Source of the DNA: Cobetia marina
GTDB taxonomy: Bacteria > Pseudomonadota > Gammaproteobacteria > Pseudomonadales > Halomonadaceae
NCBI RefSeq assembly: GCF_001720485.1
Contig: NZ_CP017114.1
Span: 434,001 to 498,000, forward strand
Direction of reading: 5' to 3'
DNA length: 64,000 nt
The notes beneath the pieces are model-generated. The model searched no databases. It saw only the letters and a program-made list of their open reading frames with translations, and had not been told where the DNA came from. Shown piece by piece: positions 52,443-60,874 of the stretch. Position 1 is the stretch's first letter. Every line of letters begins with the position of its first letter. Both the position numbers and the translations under genes were made by a program.

Positions 52443-53213
52443 ATGATGGAGTGGATCGCGAATCACTCGAAAACCATCTCGGCGATTGCCAGTATCGGCT
52501 CGTTCTTCATCTGGCTGGTCTACGCACAGCTGCTGTATCACAACTTCCGTCGCCAGCGGCGCCCGCGCGTGCTGATCAATCGCGGCAAGTCCAAGGGGAT
52601 CGACAGCCTGTGCATCGTCAGCAACATGAGTGCCGAATCGATCTTCATCGAGCACATCATCGCCCGGCTAGATACCAGTCATGGCAGCCTGCTGATGGAT
52701 GTCACCGAGTTCGAACGCAGCTATCAGGAAGGTGACGAGCAAAGTGACAATCAGCAGGACGGCGACAGCGAACAGTCCGCGAAGGAGGCTTCCAGCAGCA
52801 GTGAATGGCGTATCTCCGATACCACGCGCCAGGGGCCGCTGGGCTCGGGCGACTTCCTGCATATCGGGACGTTCTCTGAAGTCATCGAGCGCATGGCGCG
52901 CCGCAATGGCATCTCGCTCGACGGTCACTGGCCCAGCAATGAGCAGCTGAAATTCCAGCGCCTGACGCTGAGCATCATCGGCATCTATGGCAGTGAAGAC
53001 CACCCGATCGGCGTCGAGCGTGCCTTCCGTCTGCACGATGCCAATGGAGAATGTGCGCTGGTACCGGAGCGCTGGGATTCCAATCGCCTGTCATCACGCC
53101 GCCAGCGTCACAAGTTGCGCAAGCTTCTGAATCGCATCAGTGGGGAAGACATCAGCGAGCAGTCTACCTTCCAGCCCCCGAGTGACGACGAGTCGCGCGA
53201 CAAGACGTCATGA
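52443..53213 (+). CDS. Hypothetical protein with one N-terminal membrane helix
   Basis: 256 residues from the ATG at 52443, with CAGGGGAGG upstream; the ATG at 52446 is also possible. One N-terminal hydrophobic helix (TISAIASIGSFFIWLVYAQLLYHNF) is followed by a basic patch (RRQRRPRVLINRGK) and a cytoplasmic-looking domain. Between about residues 100 and 125 there is a low-complexity Glu/Gln/Ser-rich linker (EGDEQSDNQQDGDSEQ). I do not recognise a family. Anchored single-helix proteins of this shape occur beside signalling and channel genes, but nothing here fixes the role. Confidence 0.7.
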   Translation: MMEWIANHSKTISAIASIGSFFIWLVYAQLLYHNFRRQRRPRVLINRGKSKGIDSLCIVSNMSAESIFIEHIIARLDTSHGSLLMDVTEFERSYQEGDEQSDNQQDGDSEQSAKEASSSSEWRISDTTRQGPLGSGDFLHIGTFSEVIERMARRNGISLDGHWPSNEQLKFQRLTLSIIGIYGSEDHPIGVERAFRLHDANGECALVPERWDSNRLSSRRQRHKLRKLLNRISGEDISEQSTFQPPSDDESRDKTS

Positions 53214-53232
53214 GCGCGGGCGCATGAGGCTA

Positions 53233-53280
53233 ACGCATGAATCACCGGACGCATGAATCACCGGGCGCATGAATCATCGC
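53233..53280 (+). repeat. Short tandem repeat, 16-bp unit
   Basis: ACGCATGAATCACCGG occurs twice exactly (53233-53248, 53249-53264), then once with four changes (53265-53280). A degenerate copy precedes them (53219-53232). It lies between the hypothetical protein and the ion channel gene. Confidence 0.75.
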
Positions 53281-53363
53281 AAGCACGACAGCGGTGTCTT
53301 CACACTGTCAGGGCGTCGAGGATGGGGTAGGCTTTCCTGGGCCCCATTTACGGAGATCCTCGG

Positions 53364-54263
53364 ATGCAGGAACGCGTCACGCCCTTTCAGCTGTTCATTC
53401 TGGTGCTGTCACTGTATGTCATCGGTGCGATGGTCGTGGATCTGATCTTCGAACTGTCGCCTCCGGTCCAGCGACTGCTGCAGTACATGGACTACGTGGT
53501 CTGCCTGTTCTTCTTCGTCGATTTCTGCAAGCGGTTCGCCAGTGCGAAGAGCAAGCGCGAGTACATGAAGTGGGGCTGGATCGACCTGCTGGCCTGTATT
53601 CCGGCAGGCCTCTTCCAGGGGGCGAGGCTGTTTCGCGTGGTGCAGATACTGCGAGTGCTGCGCGCCATCAAGTCGATGGAGATGATCTGGAAGCTGCTGT
53701 TCCGCAATCGCGCCGAGGGGGTGTTCGCCTCTGCGGCCACTGCCACGGTGCTGCTGGTGGTCTTCGGCGCACTCACCATGCTGATGGTGGAGACTCCCAA
53801 CCCCGACAGCCCCATCAACACTGCCGAGGAGGCGCTGTGGTGGGCCGTCGTGACGGTGACCACCGTCGGCTATGGGGACTATTATCCCATCACCACCCTG
53901 GGGCGGGTCGTGGCCGTGCTGTTGATGGTGGGAGGCGTGGGGCTGTTCGGGAGCTTCGCGGCCTACATCAGTTCGATCTTCATCGAGGATGACAGTGAGC
54001 AGGAGGCGCGCGCGGCGCGTGCCCAGCGCGACATGACCCGCGCGCTCTATCACCAGATCAGCGAGCTGACGACCGAGGTGCGTGAATTGCGCACCCGGCT
54101 CGATGAAGTGGCGGTGATGCAGGGGGAGTCGCTGGCGGAGCGCGAACAGCGCCGTGAGGCGCTCCAGCGTGAGGTCAATGACGAGATGGCTCGGCGTCTG
54201 GACGAGGCCGGCACCACTGCGCCGCAACGCAAGACGGACCCCGGGCCTGACGGAAAGCGTTGA
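53364..54263 (+). CDS. Voltage-gated-like potassium channel
   Basis: 299 residues. The N-terminal half carries helices with a positively charged S4-like stretch (FQGARLFRVVQILRVLRAIKSMEMIWKLLFRNR). The pore has the selectivity filter TVTTVGYGDYYP, then the last helix VVAVLLMVGGVGLFGSFAAYISSIF. The C-terminal 90 residues are a charged coiled coil (LYHQISELTTEVRELRTRLDEV) that may drive tetramerisation. It would carry K+ across the inner membrane. Potassium uptake matters in salt stress, fitting the host type. Confidence 0.9.
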   Translation: MQERVTPFQLFILVLSLYVIGAMVVDLIFELSPPVQRLLQYMDYVVCLFFFVDFCKRFASAKSKREYMKWGWIDLLACIPAGLFQGARLFRVVQILRVLRAIKSMEMIWKLLFRNRAEGVFASAATATVLLVVFGALTMLMVETPNPDSPINTAEEALWWAVVTVTTVGYGDYYPITTLGRVVAVLLMVGGVGLFGSFAAYISSIFIEDDSEQEARAARAQRDMTRALYHQISELTTEVRELRTRLDEVAVMQGESLAEREQRREALQREVNDEMARRLDEAGTTAPQRKTDPGPDGKR

Positions 54264-54281
54264 GTCGTGGTCGGGCCAGAA

Positions 54282-54317
54282 AAAAGCCCCTGACACCCAA
54301 AGGTGTCAGGGGCTTTT
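54282..54317. terminator. Bidirectional intrinsic terminator between the channel and speD
   Basis: Perfect 16-nt arms (54282-54297 and 54302-54317) with a CAAA loop; TTTT on the plus side and an A-run (TTTTTT on the minus strand) at 54280-54285. It serves both convergent genes. Confidence 0.92.
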
Positions 54318-54340
54318 GCATGCCTCGAGGCGTGCCCGGC

Positions 54341-55135
54341 TCAGTCGAAGTTGCGCGAGTAGAAGATCTCGAGCATTTCGCGACGCAGACGGCTTTCGAT
54401 GTTGGTGGCTTCCTCGAAGGTCAGCTCGCGACGCGAGGTGCCGAAAAGGTAGTTGTCCAGCTCGAAGTCCTTGAGCAGCATCTTGGTGTGGAACATGTTT
54501 TCCTGATACACGTTCACATCGACCATCTGGTAGGCACACTTGGTGTCTTCCGCCAGGTAATCCTGGATCGAGGTGATGTCGTGATCGATGAACAGCTTCT
54601 TGCCATCCACGTCGCGGGTGAAGCCGCGCACGCGGTAATCCATGGTCACGATGTCGGAGTCGAAACTGTGGATCAGATAGTTCAGCGCCTTCAGCGGGCT
54701 GATCATGCCACAGGTCGAGACATCGATATCCAGACGGAAGGTGCTGATGCCGTTGTCCGGGTGGGACTCAGGGTAGGTGTGCACCGTGACGTGTGACTTG
54801 TCCAGATGGCCGACGACCGTCTCGGGCAGCGGGCCCGGGCCCGGCTCCGTCTGGGCGGGGTCCGTCTCTTCCAGCTCATGCTCGGCGATCAGGATGGTCA
54901 CGCTGGCACCATGCGGCTCGTAGTCCTGACGTGCGATGTTCAGCACGTGGGCACCGATGATGTTGGTGACATCCTTGAGTATCTGGGTCAGGCGCTCGGC
55001 GTTGTAGAGTTCATCGATATAATCGATATACGCCGTACGCTGTTCTTCGGTCTGCGCGTAGCAGATGTCGTAGATATTGAAGCTCAACGAACTGGTGAGG
55101 TTGTTGAACCCGTGAAGGCGGAGTTGATCGCTCAC
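54341..55135 (-). CDS. speD: S-adenosylmethionine decarboxylase proenzyme
   Basis: 264 residues from the GTG at 55135, chosen because AGGAGG lies 7 nt upstream and the length equals that of E. coli SpeD; an in-frame ATG at 55207 would add 24 residues with no similarity. It makes decarboxylated SAM for spermidine synthesis. The self-cleavage site giving the pyruvoyl group is in [16 protein letters not shown] (Ser114). The catalytic [19 protein letters not shown] region is present. It is not followed by speE. Confidence 0.95.
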   Translation of the reverse strand: MSDQLRLHGFNNLTSSLSFNIYDICYAQTEEQRTAYIDYIDELYNAERLTQILKDVTNIIGAHVLNIARQDYEPHGASVTILIAEHELEETDPAQTEPGPGPLPETVVGHLDKSHVTVHTYPESHPDNGISTFRLDIDVSTCGMISPLKALNYLIHSFDSDIVTMDYRVRGFTRDVDGKKLFIDHDITSIQDYLAEDTKCAYQMVDVNVYQENMFHTKMLLKDFELDNYLFGTSRRELTFEEATNIESRLRREMLEIFYSRNFD

Positions 55136-55326
55136 GTCCAGGCCTCCTTGAGATGGGAGGGTGGTATGACATCCGATGCCTCTATCACGCCCGTGTGGCG
55201 TTGCCATCCAGGGGTGAACATCGGGCCGAAGAAGGTGTCCTGCGGCGCTCGTTTCGTGGCCGATGGCCGAGGAGCGACCGGGAAGACAACCGGTTTGAGG
55301 GGCGTATTATGCACAGGCAGGGCTGA

Positions 55327-55368
55327 CACGCCAGCGTCAATTCCCGTCGAGCGTCGCTCGCTGGCGTG
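55327..55368. repeat. Inverted repeat upstream of speD
   Basis: CACGCCAGCG (55327-55336) and CGCTGGCGTG (55359-55368) are perfectly complementary arms 22 nt apart, in the gene-free 300 nt between speD and the OsmC gene. Confidence 0.4.
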
Positions 55369-55372
55369 AGTC

Positions 55373-55425
55373 CCCCCTCTGCCACCCGCCGTCAGATCGC
55401 TCATGGCGGCGGGTGGCAGAGGGGG
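55373..55425 (-). terminator. Long GC-rich hairpin downstream of the OsmC gene
   Basis: Perfect 19-nt arms (55373-55391 and 55407-55425) with a 15-nt loop, 15 nt beyond the OsmC stop on the minus strand. No T-run follows. Confidence 0.6.
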
Positions 55426-55440
55426 AGTGCCGGGAGATGA

Positions 55441-55872
55441 TCAGGCGGCGCTGTCGATGACTTCGTAGGAGTGCGTGATCTCGACGCCACCGGCGCTGAG
55501 CATCAATGACGCGCTGCAGTACTTTTCGGCGGACAGCTCCACGGCGCGTTTTACCTGTGCTTCCTTGAGGTTGTAGCCCGTGACCACGAAGTTGACGTGA
55601 ATGCTGGTGAAGACGCTGGGCACGCCATCGGCGCGCTCGGCCGTGAGGTCTGCGCGGCAGTCCGTGACCTGCTGGCGGGCCTTCTCGAGAATCTGGATGA
55701 CGTCAAAGCTGGTGCAGCCGCCCAGCCCCATCAGCAGCATCTCCATCGGGCGCGGGCCGGTGTTGCGTCCGCCATTTTCCGGATTGCCATCCATGACGAC
55801 GCTGTGGCCGCTGCCGGATTCCGCGAGGAACTGGCGACCATCGGTCCACTTGATGCTGGTGTTCATTGCCAT
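55441..55872 (-). CDS. OsmC/YhfA family protein
   Basis: 143 residues; GGGAGAG precedes the ATG at 55872, and Met3 is an alternative. Two conserved cysteines of the OsmC/Ohr superfamily are seen in GLGGCTSFDVIQILEKARQ and EKYCSASLMLSAG, which could reduce peroxides. The N-terminal DGRQFLAESGSGHSVVMDGNPENGGRNTGPRPMEMLLMGLGGC matches YhfA. It may be a peroxidase or lipid-linked stress protein; the substrate is unknown. Confidence 0.88.
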   Translation of the reverse strand: MAMNTSIKWTDGRQFLAESGSGHSVVMDGNPENGGRNTGPRPMEMLLMGLGGCTSFDVIQILEKARQQVTDCRADLTAERADGVPSVFTSIHVNFVVTGYNLKEAQVKRAVELSAEKYCSASLMLSAGGVEITHSYEVIDSAA

Positions 55873-56012
55873 GACGAATTCTCTCCCTTCGGTGAATCAA
55901 TGAGTCAGTGAGGTGCACCGGTGCGCAGGCGGGACCGCACGAAGGCGCACAGAATAGCATTGCCGCGCCCGCGGCCGGAGGAACGTCCGGCGCTGAGCTT
56001 ATGCCTGCGAGC

Positions 56013-56846
56013 TCATGCCCCCGGATGTGCCTGGCGATCGCTGAGCAGCCTGTCCAGCTCGTCCAGTCTTGCCGGCGTTCCGACGTCGATCCATTCGCCA
56101 CGGTGATGCAGTCCGCGTGCCTCCCCGCGCTGCATGGCATCGCGCAGCAGCGGTGCCAGCTTGAACACGCCATCACCCTCTCGCAGAGCCGGCGTCTCGT
56201 GCAGGGCGCGCCGGATCAGGCGTGGGGACAGCCATGACACGCCGGAGAAGGTCAGGCGGTCTGCGTTGTCCATGCGCTCGTCCGCTTCATTCACGGGGCC
56301 GTCGCACACTTCGCCATCCTGCATCAGCAGGAAGTCGCCGCTCGGATGGTGTGGCGGGTTGTCCACCAGTACCAGGCCCGCCAACGGCCTTGGCGGCAGG
56401 CACTGAGTCTGGCTGGCCAGTGCCTGGGTCATCAGCGCCTCGAGATCCACATCGCACCAGACATCGCCATTGATCAGCAGGAAGGGCGTCTCGTCGGCGT
56501 CATCGGCCGTCAGAGCGCCGGGCAGTGTCAGCGCGCGTGCGATGCCGCCACCGGTCTCCAGTGGCGTCGTCTCATGGGAGAACGTCAGTGTCAGTTCGCG
56601 CCTGCGGCCCTGCCAGCGCGCCTGCAGCAAGCCGCAGGGAGAGCGAGCAGCGGCGAAATGCTCCAGGATCTTCTGCGCAAGATGGCCGACGTTGATGACG
56701 ATGTCATCCACGCCTGCGGCTTCCAGCCTGAGCAGGTGATGCTCCAGCAGCGGGCGTCCTGCGACGTTCAGCAGCGGCTTGGGTGTGTGGTCAGTCAATG
56801 GACGCATGCGAGTCCCGAAGCCCGCGGCCAGAATCATCGCGCGCAT
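56013..56846 (-). CDS. murU: N-acetylmuramate alpha-1-phosphate uridylyltransferase
   Basis: 277 residues. The nucleotidyltransferase signature MRAMILAAGFGTRMRPLTDHTPKPLLNVAGRPLLEHHL is followed by INGDVWCDVDL and the C-terminal GEWIDVGTPARLDEL. It converts MurNAc-1-phosphate to UDP-MurNAc in the Pseudomonas-type peptidoglycan recycling route that bypasses de novo synthesis and fosfomycin. Its start overlaps the stop of amgK by one base (ATGA), so they are coupled. Confidence 0.92.
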   Translation of the reverse strand: MRAMILAAGFGTRMRPLTDHTPKPLLNVAGRPLLEHHLLRLEAAGVDDIVINVGHLAQKILEHFAAARSPCGLLQARWQGRRRELTLTFSHETTPLETGGGIARALTLPGALTADDADETPFLLINGDVWCDVDLEALMTQALASQTQCLPPRPLAGLVLVDNPPHHPSGDFLLMQDGEVCDGPVNEADERMDNADRLTFSGVSWLSPRLIRRALHETPALREGDGVFKLAPLLRDAMQRGEARGLHHRGEWIDVGTPARLDELDRLLSDRQAHPGA

Positions 56847-58045
56847 CAGCCTTTCTCCTGCGTGACATCTGTCTGACGTGCCTCGGCGTTGCGCATCAGG
56901 CGTGCCGCGCGATCGGCCAGAGCGGCCAGCTCATCGTAGTCGTCGAGGTTGATCTCCGGCGTCTCGCCATTGGCCAGTCGCAGGCCTCGTGCCTCGCACT
57001 CGGAGGCCAGGCGCAGTGACAGCGCCGGGGTCAGCACCTCATCCAGCCAGTGGGTGAAGGAGATCAGTTCGGGGCAGAAGGCCAGACCTTCACGCAGATG
57101 GCCGAGGAAGCGTGGCATCAGCGTCAGATAGCGTGGCTTGGCGTCGCGCAGGGTCAGACGCGCGAAGATGCCGAGAATCTTGAGATTGCGCTGCACCCCC
57201 ATGCGCTCGACGCTCTGACGATACGCGAGCGGGCTGGGGGCCGGCAGGCCAGCGGCGGCATAGCGTGGCAGGGCGGCAAGGCGGGCCTGTTCGATCCAGC
57301 GCGCCATGGCGGGCTCCGGCCAGCGCCAGTGGCGGTCACGCAGCAGCGAGATCAGGTCGTAGTTCTCGGGGCCGATGACGGCATCCTGGAAATCGATGAT
57401 CCACAGCGTCTCCCGCGACTGGCCGGCATCGGCATGCAGGAACAGGTTCTGGGCATGGAAGTCGCGGTGCACGGTGACGAGAGGTTGCGCGCGCGCGGCC
57501 GTCAGCAGCTGTCCGCAGAGCGTTTCCCAGGCGGCGTAGCGGCGGTCATGCGGCATGTCGAGCAGCTGCCCCAGACACCATTCGGGGAAGAGGTCCATCT
57601 CGGCCTTGAGGCGCGCATCGTCATAGGCGGGCAGGTCGGCCAGCGGCAGTTCATGCAACTGCTCGAGCAGGCCGATGGCCTCGCCATAGTAGTGGTCGGC
57701 GTGTTCGGTGCTGGTCAGGGCCGTCATCAGTGGCGTATCACCGAGATCCTCAAGCTCCAGAAAGCCTCGGGCGTCATCGAAGGCGAAGACCTCGGGCAGG
57801 GGCAGGCCGGCCTCCCGCCACTGGCGAGCGATGGCGACGAAGCCATGGCTGTCCTCCTTTTCCGGCGGTGCATCCATCAGGATGCGGGGCGACATGCCGG
57901 GGGCGCTCTCATCGAGATGCAGGCGGAAGTAGCGACGAAAGCTGGCGTCGTCGGCCACCGCGCTCATGCGGACGGCGTCGGGGGCGAGGTCGTGGCGTGC
58001 GGCAGCCCAGGCGTGGAGGGCCTGACGGCGGGCGTCGGATGTCAT
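56846..58045 (-). CDS. amgK: N-acetylmuramate/N-acetylglucosamine kinase AmgK
   Basis: 399 residues from the ATG at 58045 with CAGGAG upstream; the frame extends to 58234 without similarity. An aminoglycoside-phosphotransferase-like kinase: DDASFRRYFRLHL, LTLVTVHRDFHAQNLFLHADAG-type catalytic loop (VTVHRDFHAQNLF), and IIDFQDAVIGPENYDLISLLRDRH with the Mg-binding Asp. It phosphorylates MurNAc at C1 as the first step of the MurU pathway. It is divergent from lptD. Confidence 0.92.
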   Translation of the reverse strand: MTSDARRQALHAWAAARHDLAPDAVRMSAVADDASFRRYFRLHLDESAPGMSPRILMDAPPEKEDSHGFVAIARQWREAGLPLPEVFAFDDARGFLELEDLGDTPLMTALTSTEHADHYYGEAIGLLEQLHELPLADLPAYDDARLKAEMDLFPEWCLGQLLDMPHDRRYAAWETLCGQLLTAARAQPLVTVHRDFHAQNLFLHADAGQSRETLWIIDFQDAVIGPENYDLISLLRDRHWRWPEPAMARWIEQARLAALPRYAAAGLPAPSPLAYRQSVERMGVQRNLKILGIFARLTLRDAKPRYLTLMPRFLGHLREGLAFCPELISFTHWLDEVLTPALSLRLASECEARGLRLANGETPEINLDDYDELAALADRAARLMRNAEARQTDVTQEKG

Positions 58046-58143
58046 GGGGCGGGGCTCCTGTCGGCGGATACGGGGGCCGGCTGTCAGTTGACGCCTGTGC
58101 CGCGGCCCCGCATGCTGGGGTGTGGTGACCACAGGACAGGCGG

Positions 58144-58183
58144 AACCGGCAAGCAGGAAGGCCGGTTGCTGGGCCTGTATAAT
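58144..58183 (+). promoter_or_regulatory. lptD promoter with overlapping inverted repeat
   Basis: A perfect -10 TATAAT at 58178-58183 with no good -35. The arms AACCGGC (58144-58150) and GCCGGTT (58161-58167), 10 nt apart, cover the -35 region and could bind a regulator. Confidence 0.5.
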
Positions 58184-58216
58184 ACCGATTCCCCCAGCCA
58201 AGGACACAGAGCAGCC

Positions 58217-60790
58217 ATGGCCCAGCGCAGCCATTCAATACACACGGGCAAGCCGGTGTCCGCCCTCGGGCGGCCGCATCGTCGTCTTGCGTCTTCCACG
58301 ACGGCGACGCGTCTCCCCGTCAGCCAGCCGGCGACATGGCGGCTCAAGCCGCTGGTGCTGCGTCTCCTGTGGACGCTGGCCCCGCTGGCCGCTGGCGCGC
58401 CGCTGATGGCGCAAGCCGCCCCGCCGGAGCCGCTGTCGGCAAGCCAGCTCGACTGGCAGCCTTATGATGAGATGCCGCAGGGGCAGCTGTGCAGCGGTCG
58501 CTACGTGACACCGGCCTACCGGATCGATGCGGGTGACACGCCCGAGCAGGTCGCGACCTCCGCCGACAAGGCCAATTATGGCAATGACGGCGTCGCGACC
58601 CTGATGGGCGAGGTAGTGCTCAGACGGGGTGATTCCCAGCTGGAATCGCCTGAGGTCAGCGTCAACGAGGCGCGAGACACCGCGACGGCCAAGGGCCCGG
58701 TGACCTACCGTCAGCCCGGCGTGCTGCTGCGCGGAGATGATGCCCGCGTCTCGCTCAACAGCGACGCGGCCAGCGTCGACAATGGTCACTACGTCTTCCA
58801 CAAGCAGCGTATCCGGGGGGATGCGGTGCAGTTGGCGCGTCTGGAAGATGGCCGATATCGCCTGAAGGATGCCAGCTTCACCTCCTGTGAGCCGGGCAAC
58901 AGCCTGTGGCGTCTGGTCGGCAGCGATATCACCATCGACCGGGAGTCCGGTTGGGGGGAGGCGACCCACGCGCGCATGGAAATGGGCGGCGTGCCGGTCT
59001 TCTATTGGCCCTATGTGCGTTTCCCGGTCGATGACCGCCGCCACACCGGGTTGCTGTGGCCGCAGCTCAGCTACACCAGCTCCAGCGGCTTCGATTATGC
59101 CCAGCCCATCTATCTGAACCTGGCCCCGAATTACGATGCCACCATCACGCCTCGCTACATTTCAGAGCGCGGTGAGATGCTGGAAGGTGAGTTCCGTTAC
59201 CTGCTGCCGCGTGGCGACGAAGGCACGCTGGAAGGCGCCTGGTTGGCCGATGACGATGGCGGCAGTGATCCGGATGACGATGAAGAGGATCTCATCGGCG
59301 AGGATCGCTGGTACATCAATTACCAGCACTCTGGTCGCTATGACGCGCGCACGGCCTATCAGCTCAAGTATGGCGCGGCATCCGACGGCAATTACTTCGA
59401 TGACTTCGGGCGCAACTTCGGCGAGACCGAGACGGACAGCCTCGAGCGTCTCGCGCGACTGAATTACCGTGGCGACGTCTGGGATCTCGAGTTCAAGGCG
59501 CAGGGGTATCAGCGGATGGACTTTCCGCTGGATGACGAGGACAAGCCGTTCTATCGCCTGCCGAGCCTGACTGCCAACGCGCGCTGGAGCCAGACCAGCG
59601 GCTTCTATGAAGAATGGAATTCCAACGCCACCTACTTCTGGCGTGATGTGGACGAGACCGACACGGACATCGACGACGATGAAGCCGCCAACGGCACCCG
59701 TCTGCGTCTGGCGCCGGCCGTGGGCTGGCGCAGTGATCAGAGCTGGAGCTTCATCGAGCCGCGTGCCCAGCTGATCAGTCTGAGCTACGACCTGGACTAC
59801 GGGGATCGCGAGACCGATCGTGACAGCAGTACCTCGGCGACCATTCCGGTGCTGTCACTGGACAGCGGCTTGATCTTCGACCGTGATACCGAGTGGTTCG
59901 GCGAAGGTTACAAGCAGACGCTGGAGCCGCGTCTGTACTACGCCTATGTCCCTGAGGTCGATCAGTCCGACTTCCCGGACTTCGACACCTCCGAGGATGC
60001 CTTCAGCTGGAATCAGCTGTGGTCTCCCTACCGCTTCAGCGGTGGCGACCGAGTAGGCGACACCAACAAGATCTCCTACGGCGTCTCCTCGCGCTTCATC
60101 AGTGACGAGAGCGGTCGTGAACGCCTCAAGCTGGGCGTTGGCCAGTCCAGCTACCTGTCGGACCGCAACATCGACATGGATGGGGACCCGGACAAGACGT
60201 CGCGCTCCGACTTCGACAGCTACTCCGATTACTATCGGGCGACGCGTGACCGCTCGCCGGTGGTCTTCCAGGCCGATGTGGTCCTCAACGACCAGTGGAC
60301 CGCGACCCAGGCCGTGTTCCAGGACTTCGATCGCGGTGTCACCGAAAGTGCCCAGACATCACTGCGTTATCGCGCCAAACAGGGCACGGTACTGAACTTT
60401 GGCTTCAATCGTGAGATCGAAGGGTTCGTGCCTTACGATGATGAGGACGATGAAGACGTGCTGGGCTATACCCGCAACGAGTGGGATTTCTCGTTCGCGA
60501 CGCCGGTCAGCGCAAGCTGGTCGCTGCTGGGCCGCTATCAGTACGACAGCACCAATTCCCGCTCGCTGGAGAAGGTGCTGGGTGTCCAGTACAACGACTG
60601 CTGCTATGGCGTCCAGGTCACCTGGAGGGAATGGCAGGATGACAACGACACCGCCAATACCATCTCGGATGATGAAGAGAAGAACGGTATCTTCCTGACC
60701 TTCGAGTTCAAGGGACTGGGTGGCGTCGGCCAGAGCGCGGACAGCTATCTGGAGCAGGCGGTGCCGGGCTATCGCAACGCCGGTTTCTGA
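58217..60790 (+). CDS. lptD: LPS-assembly protein LptD
   Basis: 857 residues from the ATG at 58217 with AAGGACACAG upstream; the frame extends to 57050 only as an antisense shadow of amgK. A long basic N-region precedes the hydrophobic signal core (LVLRLLWTLAPLAAGAPLMAQA). The N-terminal periplasmic OstA-type domain is followed by a large beta-barrel. The cysteines that form the essential disulfides are present: LCSGRY, TSCEPGNS and NDCCYGVQV. Acidic loops (DDDGGSDPDDDEEDLIGED) are typical of halophile surface proteins. With LptE it inserts LPS into the outer membrane. Confidence 0.93.
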   Translation: MAQRSHSIHTGKPVSALGRPHRRLASSTTATRLPVSQPATWRLKPLVLRLLWTLAPLAAGAPLMAQAAPPEPLSASQLDWQPYDEMPQGQLCSGRYVTPAYRIDAGDTPEQVATSADKANYGNDGVATLMGEVVLRRGDSQLESPEVSVNEARDTATAKGPVTYRQPGVLLRGDDARVSLNSDAASVDNGHYVFHKQRIRGDAVQLARLEDGRYRLKDASFTSCEPGNSLWRLVGSDITIDRESGWGEATHARMEMGGVPVFYWPYVRFPVDDRRHTGLLWPQLSYTSSSGFDYAQPIYLNLAPNYDATITPRYISERGEMLEGEFRYLLPRGDEGTLEGAWLADDDGGSDPDDDEEDLIGEDRWYINYQHSGRYDARTAYQLKYGAASDGNYFDDFGRNFGETETDSLERLARLNYRGDVWDLEFKAQGYQRMDFPLDDEDKPFYRLPSLTANARWSQTSGFYEEWNSNATYFWRDVDETDTDIDDDEAANGTRLRLAPAVGWRSDQSWSFIEPRAQLISLSYDLDYGDRETDRDSSTSATIPVLSLDSGLIFDRDTEWFGEGYKQTLEPRLYYAYVPEVDQSDFPDFDTSEDAFSWNQLWSPYRFSGGDRVGDTNKISYGVSSRFISDESGRERLKLGVGQSSYLSDRNIDMDGDPDKTSRSDFDSYSDYYRATRDRSPVVFQADVVLNDQWTATQAVFQDFDRGVTESAQTSLRYRAKQGTVLNFGFNREIEGFVPYDDEDDEDVLGYTRNEWDFSFATPVSASWSLLGRYQYDSTNSRSLEKVLGVQYNDCCYGVQVTWREWQDDNDTANTISDDEEKNGIFLTFEFKGLGGVGQSADSYLEQAVPGYRNAGF

Positions 60791-60832
60791 CCCCCGGGAT
60801 GCGTCACGCACGCTGACGACAGGGCGCCGCTG

Positions 60833-60854
60833 CAAGGCGGCGCCATCAACATTT
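60833..60854 (+). terminator. Hairpin between lptD and surA
   Basis: GGCGCCGC (60833-60840) and GCGGCGCC (60847-60854), 6-nt loop, with a T5 run 9 nt later. A partial attenuator inside the operon is possible. Confidence 0.45.
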
Positions 60855-60874
60855 TTACGTCGAGAGAACACCCG

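Noticed and set aside
53233..53280. Tandem 16-bp repeat as a CRISPR array
   Set aside because: The repeats abut each other without spacers, the unit is too short, and there are no cas genes.
57050..58216. 389-codon upstream extension of lptD
   Set aside because: It lies antisense to amgK, and a promoter, Shine-Dalgarno and signal peptide support the start at 58217.
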